Shown: positions 1 to 7,139 of the stretch, one piece after another | Layout: the number at the start of each line of letters is the position of its first letter | Position numbering within the stretch: the first letter of the stretch is position 1 | Assembly (NCBI GenBank): GCA_002352665.1 | Contig: DEIV01000129.1 | Coordinates: 54,466-66,541, forward strand | Length of the DNA: 12,076 nt | Reading direction: 5' to 3' | Origin: Flavobacteriaceae bacterium UBA2765 | GTDB lineage: Bacteria > Bacteroidota > Bacteroidia > Flavobacteriales > Flavobacteriaceae | The notes under the pieces: model-generated | Told to the model about the DNA's origin: nothing | What the model saw: the letters and a program-made list of their open reading frames with translations, nothing else | Database searches by the model: none | Made by a program: the position numbers and the translations under genes

Positions 1-131
1 GTTTCTTCAATGGTCAAATGCCGTAAAGATTGAAGTGTCTGTTTTTTATCCCAAGGACATTTTTCGCGAATCTCATCCATAATATCTAATAGATTACCAA
101 ACGCTTCTAAATGTTTTGCTCTTGAGTTCAT
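1..131 (-). CDS. mazG: MazG nucleoside triphosphate pyrophosphohydrolase, N-terminal part only
   Basis: This is a partial gene whose remainder lies beyond the left edge of the window. MazG hydrolyses (d)NTPs to monophosphate and pyrophosphate in the cytosol, clearing unwanted nucleotides. The minus strand from 131 reads 43 codons without a stop, starting MNSRAKHLEAFGNLLDIMDE and continuing through REKCPWDKKQTLQSLRHL to IEE. The CPWDxxQT..SL..H..EE block is the hallmark of the MazG N-terminus, and its final Glu pair begins the metal-binding ExxE region. ATG at 129-131 is the natural start, since MNSR..LEAF is usual for flavobacterial MazG. The gene follows DUF5606 on the same strand after an 82-bp gap, so it may be read through from the ruvX-def-DUF5606 run or have its own weak promoter. 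The identification is firm despite the truncation; activity cannot be judged because the rest is unseen. Confidence 0.9.
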   Translation of the reverse strand, partial: MNSRAKHLEAFGNLLDIMDEIREKCPWDKKQTLQSLRHLTIEE

Positions 132-199
132 ATTATACGTTGTTCAAAGTAATGATTCTTGGTTGAGATTTTATCTTCTGTAGCTTTGTTTAAGGAGTA

Positions 200-215
200 A
201 GTCTTACTAAAGACT
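200..215 (-). terminator. Small hairpin at the DUF5606 stop codon
   Basis: AGTCTT (200-205) and AAGACT (210-215) form a perfect 6-bp inverted repeat around a 4-nt loop, and the DUF5606 stop codon (214-216) lies in the stem. On the minus strand no U-run follows, so it is not a classical intrinsic terminator. It could instead mark a processing or attenuation point in the 82-bp gap before mazG. A stem this short can also arise by chance. Confidence 0.25.
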
Positions 216-630
216 ATTCTTCTTCATCAGTAGCATCTTCTTTGATTGTAGAAAAATCAAATTTTGCTGTTGATAAAATATTATACCATTGTACTACTTT
301 TTTAATGTTAGAAGCATATACCCTTTCTTCATCATAATTTGGTAACACCTCACTAAAAAATGCAGTAAGTTTATCATTACTCTCTTTATGATTTAAGGCT
401 TCTTTATTTTTTAGTTTTTTAGCTATTGTTTTTAAGATGTCTCTTAGAGGCACTTCATCTTCATAAGTATAAATGGCAATATCATTTAATACACTTACAT
501 TATGCATTGCACTTACAGGTATTCTTTTTTTATCAATAAGAGATGCTACTAGCAAGCCTCCTTTGGTTTGAGAAATAATTTCAAATAATCCCGGTTTACC
601 CGATATAGCTACTATTTTTTCTAATGTCAT
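214..630 (-). CDS. DUF5606 domain protein of unknown function
   Basis: This 138-aa protein is recognised as the Bacteroidota-restricted DUF5606 family, from the N-terminal pattern MTLEKIVAISGKPGLFEI followed by QTKGGLLVASL and KRIPV. Residues 1-55 look like a small beta-rich domain. Residues 57-110 are charged and probably helical (EDEVPLRDILKTIAKK...). The tail is acidic (DATDEEE). There is no signal peptide or membrane segment, so it should be cytosolic. It starts at ATG 628-630, 5 nt after the def stop, and lies in the order ruvX-def-DUF5606-mazG. That context suggests a housekeeping role near translation or nucleotide metabolism, but this is inference from neighbourhood only and no catalytic motif is visible. 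Family assignment is confident; function is unknown. Confidence 0.85.
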   Translation of the reverse strand: MTLEKIVAISGKPGLFEIISQTKGGLLVASLIDKKRIPVSAMHNVSVLNDIAIYTYEDEVPLRDILKTIAKKLKNKEALNHKESNDKLTAFFSEVLPNYDEERVYASNIKKVVQWYNILSTAKFDFSTIKEDATDEEE

Positions 631-635
631 ATATT

Positions 636-1214
636 TTATTTTTTAGGAAATTTCATGCGGTAATCAACATCTATAATTCCTTTACTTATTTTTTCTAATT
701 TTTTCTTCAATAATCTTTTCTTTAAAGAGGATAATTTATCAGTAAATAAAATCCCTTCAATATGATCGTATTCATGTTGTATAACTCTTGCAGCCAAACC
801 TTTTAGAGTTTCAGTCTGCTTTTTAAAATTTTCATCAACATATTCAATAGTAACTATTTCATTTCTAAATACATCTTCATTGATATTAGGGATACTTAAA
901 CAACCTTCTGTAAAAGCCCATTCATTACCTTCTTCATTTATTATTTTTGGGTTGATAAAAACCTTTTTGTAATCCTTTAAAAAAGTTTGTTCTTCTAAGT
1001 CTAGTTCATCATCTTCACCAAATGGAGAGGTGTCTACAATAAATAAACGTATAGATTTTCCTATTTGTGGAGCAGCTAAACCAACACCACGAGCATTTTT
1101 CATTGTCTCTTTCATGTTATTGATAAGCTCTTCTAAATTAGGAAAATCCTTATCAATATCTAGACCTACTTTCCTTAAAACAGAATCTCCGTATGCAATT
1201 ATGGGTAATACCAT
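636..1214 (-). CDS. def: Peptide deformylase
   Basis: Peptide deformylase is a metalloenzyme that removes the N-formyl group from nascent proteins at the ribosome exit. All three signature motifs are present: GVGLAAPQ (43-50), EGCLSIP (103-109) and HEYDH (147-151). This predicts metal ligands Cys105, His147 and His151 and catalytic Glu148. The 192-aa length is slightly longer than E. coli Def; the extra residues are an acidic insert at about 64-82, which I recall as usual in Bacteroidota homologues, and a basic C-terminal tail (164-192). The start at ATG 1212-1214 gives the standard MVLPIIAYGD opening. The gene lies 8 nt after ruvX and 5 nt before DUF5606, so cotranscription is likely. Assignment is secure. 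Confidence 0.97.
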   Translation of the reverse strand: MVLPIIAYGDSVLRKVGLDIDKDFPNLEELINNMKETMKNARGVGLAAPQIGKSIRLFIVDTSPFGEDDELDLEEQTFLKDYKKVFINPKIINEEGNEWAFTEGCLSIPNINEDVFRNEIVTIEYVDENFKKQTETLKGLAARVIQHEYDHIEGILFTDKLSSLKKRLLKKKLEKISKGIIDVDYRMKFPKK

Positions 1215-1222
1215 TTGTTAAA

Positions 1223-1639
1223 TTATTTTTTTAGATTGTAAAGATACGATTGTAAAATAATTGTTGCACTAATTTCATCAATTAATGCTTTATTTTGGCG
1301 TTGTTTTTTTTTGAGTCCACCATCAATCATAGTTTGAAAAGCCATTTTTGAAGTAAAACGTTCATCTACTCTTTGCATGGGTATATCAGGAAAATGTTTT
1401 TTAAGTTTATCTAAGAAAGGTTTAATTAATATCTCGCTCTCAGAAGCTAAACTATTCATCTGCTTGGGCTCTCCAACTAAAAATAATTCAACATTTTCTT
1501 TACTCATATATTCATTTAAAAAATTAAAAATTTCATGAGTAGGTACAGTTGTTAGCCCAGATGCTATTAATTGCAACTCATCAGTTACAGCTATACCTGT
1601 TCTTTTTCTTCCATAATCTATTGCCAAAATTCGAGCCAT
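1223..1639 (-). CDS. ruvX: RuvX/YqgF, putative Holliday-junction resolvase and pre-16S rRNA nuclease
   Basis: This is a 138-aa RNase H-fold protein of the YqgF family, a cytosolic nuclease linked to 16S rRNA 5'-end maturation in E. coli and annotated as a Holliday-junction resolvase. Visible motifs are DYGRKRTGIA (8-17, first catalytic Asp), VGEP (55-58), VDERFTS (91-97, with catalytic Glu93) and D121-E-I-S-A (121-125, last acidic residue). The length is typical. The start ATG is at 1637-1639. It is the first gene of the minus-strand run ruvX-def-DUF5606-mazG and its 5' end diverges from dapD across a 189-bp spacer. A TATTTTTG box just upstream would give a very short leader. Assignment is secure from the complete motif set. 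Confidence 0.95.
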   Translation of the reverse strand: MARILAIDYGRKRTGIAVTDELQLIASGLTTVPTHEIFNFLNEYMSKENVELFLVGEPKQMNSLASESEILIKPFLDKLKKHFPDIPMQRVDERFTSKMAFQTMIDGGLKKKQRQNKALIDEISATIILQSYLYNLKK

Positions 1640-1653
1640 GTTTAAATTTTATG

Positions 1654-1661
1654 CAAAAATA
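1654..1661 (-). promoter_or_regulatory. Candidate Bacteroidota -7 box for the ruvX operon
   Basis: The minus strand reads TATTTTTG, matching the Bacteroidota consensus TAnnTTTG. It lies 14 nt before the ruvX ATG, which would imply a leader of about 10 nt. No clear -33 TTG is present at the usual 17-23 nt spacing; only a T-rich TTTTA occurs there. The match is suggestive, but A+T-rich DNA yields such boxes by chance. Confidence 0.3.
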
Positions 1662-1713
1662 ACTTTTATGTGATAACTATGGTAAAATTTATGCCTATTT
1701 TAAATGAAGCCAT

Positions 1714-1721
1714 TATCTTTG
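1714..1721 (+). promoter_or_regulatory. Candidate Bacteroidota -7 box for dapD
   Basis: TATCTTTG matches TAnnTTTG exactly. Transcription from it would begin near 1726 and leave a leader of about 100 nt before dapD. No TTG is seen at the -33 distance. The call rests on one element and its position. Confidence 0.3.
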
Positions 1722-1792
1722 TGGAATTACCTAGATGGAAAGCGGCTGATGTACAATGAATAAGGATAGTATTTAGAGGTTATATTATAAAC

Positions 1793-1812
1793 GTGTTTTG
1801 ATACTAAAACGC
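1793..1812 (+). promoter_or_regulatory. Possible leader hairpin just upstream of dapD
   Basis: GTGTTTT (1793-1799) can pair with AAAACGC (1806-1812) as seven base pairs including one G-U pair, around the loop GATACT. It ends 16 nt before the dapD ATG, close enough to affect ribosome access if it forms. The stem is mostly A-U and therefore weak. It does not resemble a lysine riboswitch, which is far larger. Confidence 0.2.
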
Positions 1813-1828
1813 AAAACTAAAAAGACAA

Positions 1829-2644
1829 ATGACAGAATTACAGCAAATTATAGAAAAAGCATGGGATAATCGTGAGCTTTTAAAAGAGACTAATACAACT
1901 AATGCCATTAGAAAAGTAATAGATTTATTAGATGAGGGTAAATTACGTGTTGCCCAACCTATGGCAGCAGGTTGGCAAGTAAATGAATGGGTAAAAAAAG
2001 CTGTGGTTCTTTATTTTCCAATTCAAAAGATGGAAGTTCTAGAGGCCGGTATATTTGAGTATCACGATAAAATTCCGTTAAAAAAAGGGTACGCAGAAAA
2101 AGGAATTCGGGTAGTGCCTCATGCCGTTGCCAGACATGGAGCCTATATTTCTTCAGGAACTATCTTAATGCCCAGTTATGTAAATATAGGAGCGTATGTT
2201 GATGAAGGTACTATGGTTGATACATGGGCAACTGTGGGTAGTTGTGCTCAAATTGGTAAAAACGTTCACCTTTCTGGAGGTGTAGGTATTGGAGGTGTAT
2301 TAGAACCATTACAAGCTGCTCCGGTAATTATAGAAGACAATTGTTTTATTGGTTCTCGTTGCATAGTAGTGGAAGGGGTTAGAGTTGAAGAAGAGGCTGT
2401 TTTAGGAGCTAATGTAGTTTTAACAATGAGTACTAAGATTATAGATGTAACAGGTAATGAACCTGTAATTTCTAAGGGCGTTGTACCCGCAAGATCGGTG
2501 GTTATTCCAGGTAGCTATACTAAAGAATTTCCTGCCGGAAAATTTAATGTACCTTGTGCATTAATCATTGGTAAACGTAAAGAAAGTACAAACAAAAAAA
2601 CATCATTAAATGATGCCTTACGCGAAAATGATGTAGCCGTATAA
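1829..2644 (+). CDS. dapD: 2,3,4,5-tetrahydropyridine-2,6-dicarboxylate N-succinyltransferase
   Basis: DapD transfers succinyl from succinyl-CoA to tetrahydrodipicolinate in the lysine/meso-diaminopimelate pathway, which feeds peptidoglycan synthesis in the cytosol. The 271-aa protein has the family's usual length and order. The helical N-terminus contains PMAAGWQVNEWVKKAVVLYF (44-63). A left-handed beta-helix of hexapeptide repeats runs from about 100 to 235 (for example GAYVDEGTMVDTWATVGSCA, 121-140), with the conserved GGVGIGGVLEP segment at 150-160. The C-terminal strand is CALIIGKRK. The start ATG 1829-1831 yields MTELQQIIEKAW, matching relatives. It reads away from ruvX and is followed after only 2 nt by the GT9-GT2 fusion gene, so the two are probably cotranscribed. 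Its base composition is visibly less A+T-rich than the glycosyltransferase genes downstream. Assignment is secure. Confidence 0.97.
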   Translation: MTELQQIIEKAWDNRELLKETNTTNAIRKVIDLLDEGKLRVAQPMAAGWQVNEWVKKAVVLYFPIQKMEVLEAGIFEYHDKIPLKKGYAEKGIRVVPHAVARHGAYISSGTILMPSYVNIGAYVDEGTMVDTWATVGSCAQIGKNVHLSGGVGIGGVLEPLQAAPVIIEDNCFIGSRCIVVEGVRVEEEAVLGANVVLTMSTKIIDVTGNEPVISKGVVPARSVVIPGSYTKEFPAGKFNVPCALIIGKRKESTNKKTSLNDALRENDVAV

Positions 2645-2646
2645 GC

Positions 2647-4512
2647 ATGAAAATATTAGTTATACAACAAAAAATGATTGGCGATGTTTTGGTCAGCTCA
2701 ATTATTTGTAATAATCTTAGAAAAGCCTTGCCGGATGCTCAAATTGATTATATGTTGTATGAATCTACAATTCCCGTTATTGAAGGTAATAAGGCAATAG
2801 ATAATTTAATCATATTTAAGGAAGAGTATAGAAAAAACAAATGGTCTTTTTTAAAATTTCTTATGTCTGTTCGCCAAGAAAAGTATGATATAGTTATAGA
2901 TGCTTATTCTAAACTAGAAAGTTGGTTAACTGTTTTATTTTCTAGTGCAAAGACCAAAATATCATATCAGAAAAGAGGAAGATCATTTTTGTACACTCAT
3001 AATATCAAACTTATTGAAAGACCTAAAACAAATTTAGGCTTAACTATTGAAAGACGCTTATCTTTATTAGCCCCTTTGGATCTTGACATAGCCATAGATC
3101 CTATTCCAAAATTATATGTTACCTCTAAAGAAAATGAGATTGCCAAGAAGCTTCTAACTTCTCATGGCGTTGATTTAACAAAAAAAACGGTAATGGTTTC
3201 CATTATTGGCAGCTCAGATAATAAAACGTTTCCTTTACCAGAAATGTCTAAGGTTTTAGACTTTATTATTGAAAATGCTGAAGTAAATCTTTTATTCAAT
3301 TATTTTCCCAGTCAAATTGATGATGCCAAATTCATTTACAATCATTGTAAAAAACCAACACAAAATAGAATCTATTTTGATGTTTTAGGGAAAAGTCTTA
3401 GAGCGTACATCGCTTTAATGAATAACTGCGATTTTATCATTGGAAATGATGGTGGAGCCATTAATATAGCTAAATCTTTAAACAAACCATCATTTATAAT
3501 ATTTTCTCCTTGGATAGATAAAAGAATATGGGCAACATTTGAAGATGGAAAATTTCATAAGTCAGTGCATTTAAAAGACTATAAACCTGAATTATTTATA
3601 GGGAAATCAGAAAAAGAATTAAAAAAAGATGCCATTCAGCTATATAAAAACTTTAAGCCTAACTATTTTCTTAATGAATTAAGAACTTTTTTAGAATATA
3701 ATTTAACGGATAATAAGACACTTTCATTAAAAGACATTATAATAGAAAACAAGTTAGAAAATAAATTATCAGTTTTAATTATTACCCTAAACGAAATTGA
3801 AAATATTGATAGCTTAATTAAAAATGTGAATTTTGCTGATGAAATAGTTGTCATTGATGCTTTTAGTACGGATGGAACAGTAGATGCAGTAAAAAAACAT
3901 AAAAATGTTAAATTGATACAACACAAATTTCTCAATTTTTCTGACCAACGTAATTTTGCTTTGGAGCAAGCCTCTAACAATTGGGTATTGTTTATTGATG
4001 GTGATGAAAGATTATCAAAGGAATTACAAATTGAAATTAGTGGAGTTTTTAAAGATCCTAACGATATTGTTGCCTACGGTTTTTATAGAAAATTTTATTT
4101 TGAAAATATACCTTTGCGTTTCAGCGGATATCAAACAGATAAGGTTTATAGATTATTTAATAAAGACTTTGTAAATTATAATAAAGAAAAATTAGTACAT
4201 GAAACATTAGATGTAAATGGGAAAACTAAAATTTTAAAAAATAAATTGCACCATTACTCTTATAAAAATGACACAAGCTATAGAGAGAAAATAATTATTT
4301 ATGCTCAATTAAGGGCAAAGGAATTGTCTATTAAGAATTTAAAACCAACATTATATCATTTTTACTTAAAACCAATGTATAGGTTTATGTATCATTTTAT
4401 ACTTAGATTCGGGTTTTTAGATGGAAAAAAGGGATATAAAATATCTAAATTAAATGCTTTTGAAGTTAAACAAAGGTATATAGAGCTTAGGAAGTTGTAT
4501 AAAAAAAAGTAA
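2647..4512 (+). CDS. Two-domain glycosyltransferase: GT9 (heptosyltransferase type) fused to GT2 (WaaE type)
   Basis: This single 621-aa frame carries two sugar transferase domains. Residues 1 to about 350 are GT9/heptosyltransferase-like: KILVIQQKMIGDVLVSS (2-18) with Asp13 in the usual early GD position, and GNDGGAINIAKSLNKPSF (266-283) as the donor-binding loop. Residues 374-621 are GT2 of the WaaE/KdtX type: KLSVLIITLNE (373-383), VVIDAFSTDGT (401-411), DQRNFALEQA, the DxD-type DGDE (451-454), and the basic KPMYRFMYHFILRFGFLDGKKG segment late in the protein. A charged linker (about 350-373) joins them with no Met near the junction, so this is a real open frame rather than two adjacent starts. 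Both domains normally act on the cytosolic face in LPS core assembly. Exact sugars cannot be read from sequence. It lies 2 nt after dapD and converges on the LPS-kinase gene. Confidence 0.9.
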   Translation: MKILVIQQKMIGDVLVSSIICNNLRKALPDAQIDYMLYESTIPVIEGNKAIDNLIIFKEEYRKNKWSFLKFLMSVRQEKYDIVIDAYSKLESWLTVLFSSAKTKISYQKRGRSFLYTHNIKLIERPKTNLGLTIERRLSLLAPLDLDIAIDPIPKLYVTSKENEIAKKLLTSHGVDLTKKTVMVSIIGSSDNKTFPLPEMSKVLDFIIENAEVNLLFNYFPSQIDDAKFIYNHCKKPTQNRIYFDVLGKSLRAYIALMNNCDFIIGNDGGAINIAKSLNKPSFIIFSPWIDKRIWATFEDGKFHKSVHLKDYKPELFIGKSEKELKKDAIQLYKNFKPNYFLNELRTFLEYNLTDNKTLSLKDIIIENKLENKLSVLIITLNEIENIDSLIKNVNFADEIVVIDAFSTDGTVDAVKKHKNVKLIQHKFLNFSDQRNFALEQASNNWVLFIDGDERLSKELQIEISGVFKDPNDIVAYGFYRKFYFENIPLRFSGYQTDKVYRLFNKDFVNYNKEKLVHETLDVNGKTKILKNKLHHYSYKNDTSYREKIIIYAQLRAKELSIKNLKPTLYHFYLKPMYRFMYHFILRFGFLDGKKGYKISKLNAFEVKQRYIELRKLYKKK

Positions 4513-4532
4513 TTTATTTACAGAATATTATA

Positions 4533-5294
4533 TCATTTCTTTTTACCCAAGTATTTTTGCTTTAACCTTTTTTTTCTATGATATTTCTCTTGGAATTGTT
4601 GAGTGTAAAACCACATTTTTTCAAAAACCTTTTCAAATGACAGCCCACTTATTTTAGCATACTCATCGCTCATTATTCTCACCATTTCCTTTTTTGGCGT
4701 AAGCCTAGAAAAATTTTTCATTCTCGATTCAAAATCAAGTTCAAAAAATGACATTCTGTTGAGGTCAACAAGGTAGAAACTATAATCATCTTCATTTTTC
4801 ACAATAAGTGTATTACCGGGCGAATGGTCTTTAAAATAAATACCCTTTTCATGCATTTGCCAAGTAAACTTTGTAAATTTTCTCAGTATATTTTCGTGAT
4901 CAAGATAATCAGGTTGGGTTACCAGTTCTCTAAACGTTAAATCGTAATTCAAATGCTGACATAAATAATAACTATCCTTTAAACCCATAAAAGAACTATT
5001 TTTATAAAAAGCAATAGGCTGAGGTGTACCAATATTTTTTTGAATTAGCATATTGGCATATTCATAGGAGCGTTGGGCTTTAGATTTTCTAAAATATTGA
5101 TAGGCAATACCATTGATAATATTCGGAATCTTAAATGATTTTATATTGATGGTATTTCCTTCAATTTCAAAAATTTTAATTTTATTTCTATCTCCATCAC
5201 CAACCAACTTTCCTTTACTAGAAAAATTTTCTATAATATCTATTAATTGTGCTGTAAGAAATAAAAACTCACTATGTATTTTATAGTTTTTCAT
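4533..5294 (-). CDS. Lipopolysaccharide kinase family protein (Kdo/WaaP/InaA-like)
   Basis: This 253-aa protein has a kinase-like fold of the LPS-kinase group, which phosphorylates Kdo or heptose in the LPS inner core. Kinase landmarks are a candidate ATP lysine in NIKSFKIPN (50-58, Lys52), a candidate helix-C Glu78 (RSYEYANML), the catalytic loop YFKDHSPGN (153-161, Asp156 and Asn161) and a metal-binding LVDLNRM (175-181, Asp177) in the DFG position. The C-terminus is strongly basic (YHRKKRLKQKYLGKKK), fitting contact with acidic membrane lipid. No membrane span or signal peptide is seen. The gene is last in a minus-strand operon, 6 nt after a GT2 gene, and converges on the GT9-GT2 fusion gene, so an LPS role fits the context. 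The exact sugar phosphorylated is not determinable here. Confidence 0.82.
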   Translation of the reverse strand: MKNYKIHSEFLFLTAQLIDIIENFSSKGKLVGDGDRNKIKIFEIEGNTINIKSFKIPNIINGIAYQYFRKSKAQRSYEYANMLIQKNIGTPQPIAFYKNSSFMGLKDSYYLCQHLNYDLTFRELVTQPDYLDHENILRKFTKFTWQMHEKGIYFKDHSPGNTLIVKNEDDYSFYLVDLNRMSFFELDFESRMKNFSRLTPKKEMVRIMSDEYAKISGLSFEKVFEKMWFYTQQFQEKYHRKKRLKQKYLGKKK

Positions 5295-5300
5295 TAAAAT

Positions 5301-6101
5301 TTAGAATAAGTATTTATCAATTCCATTTTCACACCAGGTAGATTTATTCTTAATACTATTTTGTTGTATTTCATCATTTAAGTCTAATCGACTTTTTGAT
5401 TTTTCAAGATGATAAATATGGTAAATAATGCCACAATATCTTAACCTTTTACCTAAAACACCCTTGTTTAACAATCTAATTATCATTTCAGAATCTTCTC
5501 TTCCCCAACCTTCCATATCTTCATTATATCCATTTATGGCTATTATATCTTCTTTCCAAAAAGATAGATTGCACCCTCTTAGTTTTTTAGAAAGTTCATT
5601 TTTCCTTTTGTATTGGTTGCTTAATAATAATATTCTTAAGTTACGTGTTCTTTTTTTTATACCTTTTGCAAAAAAGCTAAAGCGTATTATTTTGTTATCA
5701 AAAAGAGTTGGTAAAAATGATTTTTGAATACTAACTCTTGAACCAAATAAAAAAGTGTCTTTTTCAGCGTGATTCATATGATCTTTAATAAAATCTTTAT
5801 GTATGATACAGTCACCATCTAGTTGTATTAAGTATTGCGAGTCAGTTTTTGAAAATGCCATATTTAATACTGCCGATCTACGAAAACCTTTATCTTCATG
5901 CCATAAATGAATTAATTTTGTAGGAAAATTTTGTTGAAATGTTTTAATCAATTCTTTTGTCTCATCAGTTGAGCCATCATCAGCTACTATAACTTCATTG
6001 GGCATATAACTTTGGTTTTTAACACTCAATAAAACTAATTCTAACGCCTGGTGCCAATTATATGTTGTTATAATTAAAGCGACGGTTGTGTTGTTTTTCA
6101 T
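5301..6101 (-). CDS. GT2 glycosyltransferase with galactosyltransferase-type C-terminal region
   Basis: This 266-aa GT-A fold enzyme should use a nucleotide-sugar donor on the cytosolic side of the inner membrane. Domain evidence in order: ALIITTYNW (8-16), VIVADDGSTDET (37-48, donor-binding Asp pair), HEDKGFRRSAVLNMA (68-82), QLDGDC with the DxD at 95-97, RGCNLSF (175-181), and EGWGREDSEMIIRL (197-210). The GWGxED block is the signature of the Glyco_transf_7C region found in galactosyl/N-acetylhexosaminyl transferases and chondroitin-polymerase-like GT2 proteins, and it supplies the probable catalytic acid. There is no transmembrane helix. The gene lies 6 nt after the WbbL-like gene and 6 nt before the LPS-kinase gene, suggesting one mRNA. 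Sugar specificity is unknown. Confidence 0.88.
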   Translation of the reverse strand: MKNNTTVALIITTYNWHQALELVLLSVKNQSYMPNEVIVADDGSTDETKELIKTFQQNFPTKLIHLWHEDKGFRRSAVLNMAFSKTDSQYLIQLDGDCIIHKDFIKDHMNHAEKDTFLFGSRVSIQKSFLPTLFDNKIIRFSFFAKGIKKRTRNLRILLLSNQYKRKNELSKKLRGCNLSFWKEDIIAINGYNEDMEGWGREDSEMIIRLLNKGVLGKRLRYCGIIYHIYHLEKSKSRLDLNDEIQQNSIKNKSTWCENGIDKYLF

Positions 6102-6107
6102 TTGTAA

Positions 6108-7031
6108 TTATTGTGAATTTATAAATTCAATCTTTTGTTTTTGTTTGAGTGAATGCTCTAGATATTTTCCAGTTATAATGATAAAAAACAAACTCCAATA
6201 TTTGGGTTTAAAAAAACTTTTAAATAAAAATTTAACAAGCATGAATGAACGTATAATACTATATTTAATATAAAGGTTGTTTTTTCTAATAATATAAAGC
6301 TTTGATAATTGTAATTCTTTTTTAATCAGATAATTATTAGCTGTACTTTCTCCATGTAAATGGATAAATGTAGTTGCCGGAAATAAACAACTTGAATAGC
6401 CGTTTTGTTTTAATCTAAAACAAATATCCATTTCTTCATAATACAAAAACACATTGGTATCGAATCCACCTACATTGGCAAATTTTTGAGCATCGAAAAA
6501 CATAAAACAACCTTGAATAAAATCGGCACAGACGGTTTCTTGGTATAATTTAGCCTCTCTTTTTACTTTTTTAGAAGTCAATTCAACCATCCATCTACCA
6601 AAAAGTTCTTTTCTAATACCATGAAAGTAATCAAAACACGAAGTTGGTTTTTTATGTCTATTAAGTTGTTGCGGTGTGGCTACACCAGTATTTGTATTAT
6701 TTTCCATGAAGGATTTTAAAGAAGAAAAGCAATCTTCAGTAAAAAGAATATCGTTATTGATAAAGGCCAAATATGTACCCTTAGCATGTTGTACACCTAG
6801 CATATTACCGCCACCAAAACCAGTATTTATATTGCTTCTAATAATCTTAAGATTGCTATTAAAGTTGTCCAACAATCGCTTTAAGTTGTTATAATCTTCA
6901 ATTTTAGAACAATTATCTATAATGATAATTTCAAAAGTAATTGAAGAAGGTGTATGTTTTATAACAGATTTTACAAAGTCTAATGTTAATTGACTGTTGT
7001 TATAATTGATTGAAATAATGGAAACATCCAT
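6108..7031 (-). CDS. GT2 glycosyltransferase, WbbL/rhamnosyltransferase-like
   Basis: This 307-aa family 2 transferase opens with MDVSIISINYNNSQLTLDFV and has IIIIDNCS (35-42), the glycine-rich NTGFGGGNMLGVQHAKG (69-85), the metal-binding INND (91-94), DFIQGCFMFF (170-179), GGFDTNVFLYYEEMDICFRL (188-207, with probable catalytic acids in YYEEMD) and IHLHGEST (223-230). This set is characteristic of WbbL-like enzymes annotated as rhamnosyltransferases. A hydrophobic, aromatic C-terminal stretch (about 256-288) interspersed with lysines suggests monotopic membrane attachment. It is the first gene of the minus-strand operon and diverges from the methyltransferase gene over 108 bp. It probably adds a sugar to the LPS core or O-unit; the sugar itself is inferred from family naming only. 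Confidence 0.88.
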   Translation of the reverse strand: MDVSIISINYNNSQLTLDFVKSVIKHTPSSITFEIIIIDNCSKIEDYNNLKRLLDNFNSNLKIIRSNINTGFGGGNMLGVQHAKGTYLAFINNDILFTEDCFSSLKSFMENNTNTGVATPQQLNRHKKPTSCFDYFHGIRKELFGRWMVELTSKKVKREAKLYQETVCADFIQGCFMFFDAQKFANVGGFDTNVFLYYEEMDICFRLKQNGYSSCLFPATTFIHLHGESTANNYLIKKELQLSKLYIIRKNNLYIKYSIIRSFMLVKFLFKSFFKPKYWSLFFIIITGKYLEHSLKQKQKIEFINSQ

Positions 7032-7057
7032 AGAAATTATTCTGCCGTTTGAAAAAC

Positions 7058-7065
7058 CAAATTTA
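7058..7065 (-). promoter_or_regulatory. Candidate Bacteroidota -7 box for the GT2-GT2-kinase operon
   Basis: The minus strand reads TAAATTTG, an exact TAnnTTTG match 26 nt before the ATG at 7031. A -33 TTG at proper spacing is not evident. In the same spacer the plus strand has TTAATTTG (7097-7104, one mismatch), a weaker candidate for the methyltransferase gene. Confidence 0.3.
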
Positions 7066-7139
7066 AATAAACAAATGATATTTCTAAAGTAATTCGTTAA
7101 TTTGTATTTTAAGAGGCCGAATTAATCAAAAAACGAATA

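Noticed and set aside
1679..1759. A 26-codon frame upstream of dapD (MVKFMPILNEAIIFVELPRW...) that could be a leader peptide
   Set aside because: It has no Lys-rich regulatory content, no ribosome-binding signal and no recognisable family, and it contains the candidate -7 box, so it would lie outside the transcript.
3690..3775. Possibility that the GT9-GT2 fusion is an assembly error joining two genes
   Set aside because: The linker is a continuous, compositionally ordinary coding stretch with no homopolymer slip and no start codon near the GT2 beginning; kept as a fusion, with resequencing suggested.
3663..3980. A 105-aa minus-strand open frame inside the glycosyltransferase fusion
   Set aside because: It is antisense to a strongly supported GT2 coding region, has no recognisable domain and reads as a shadow frame; the same applies to the small frames at 1030-1221, 3956-4174, 5428-5727, 6088-6273, 6676-6894 and 9375-9581.
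4513..4532. Terminator between the converging fusion and kinase genes
   Set aside because: The 20-bp spacer is A/T-rich but forms no convincing stem-loop.
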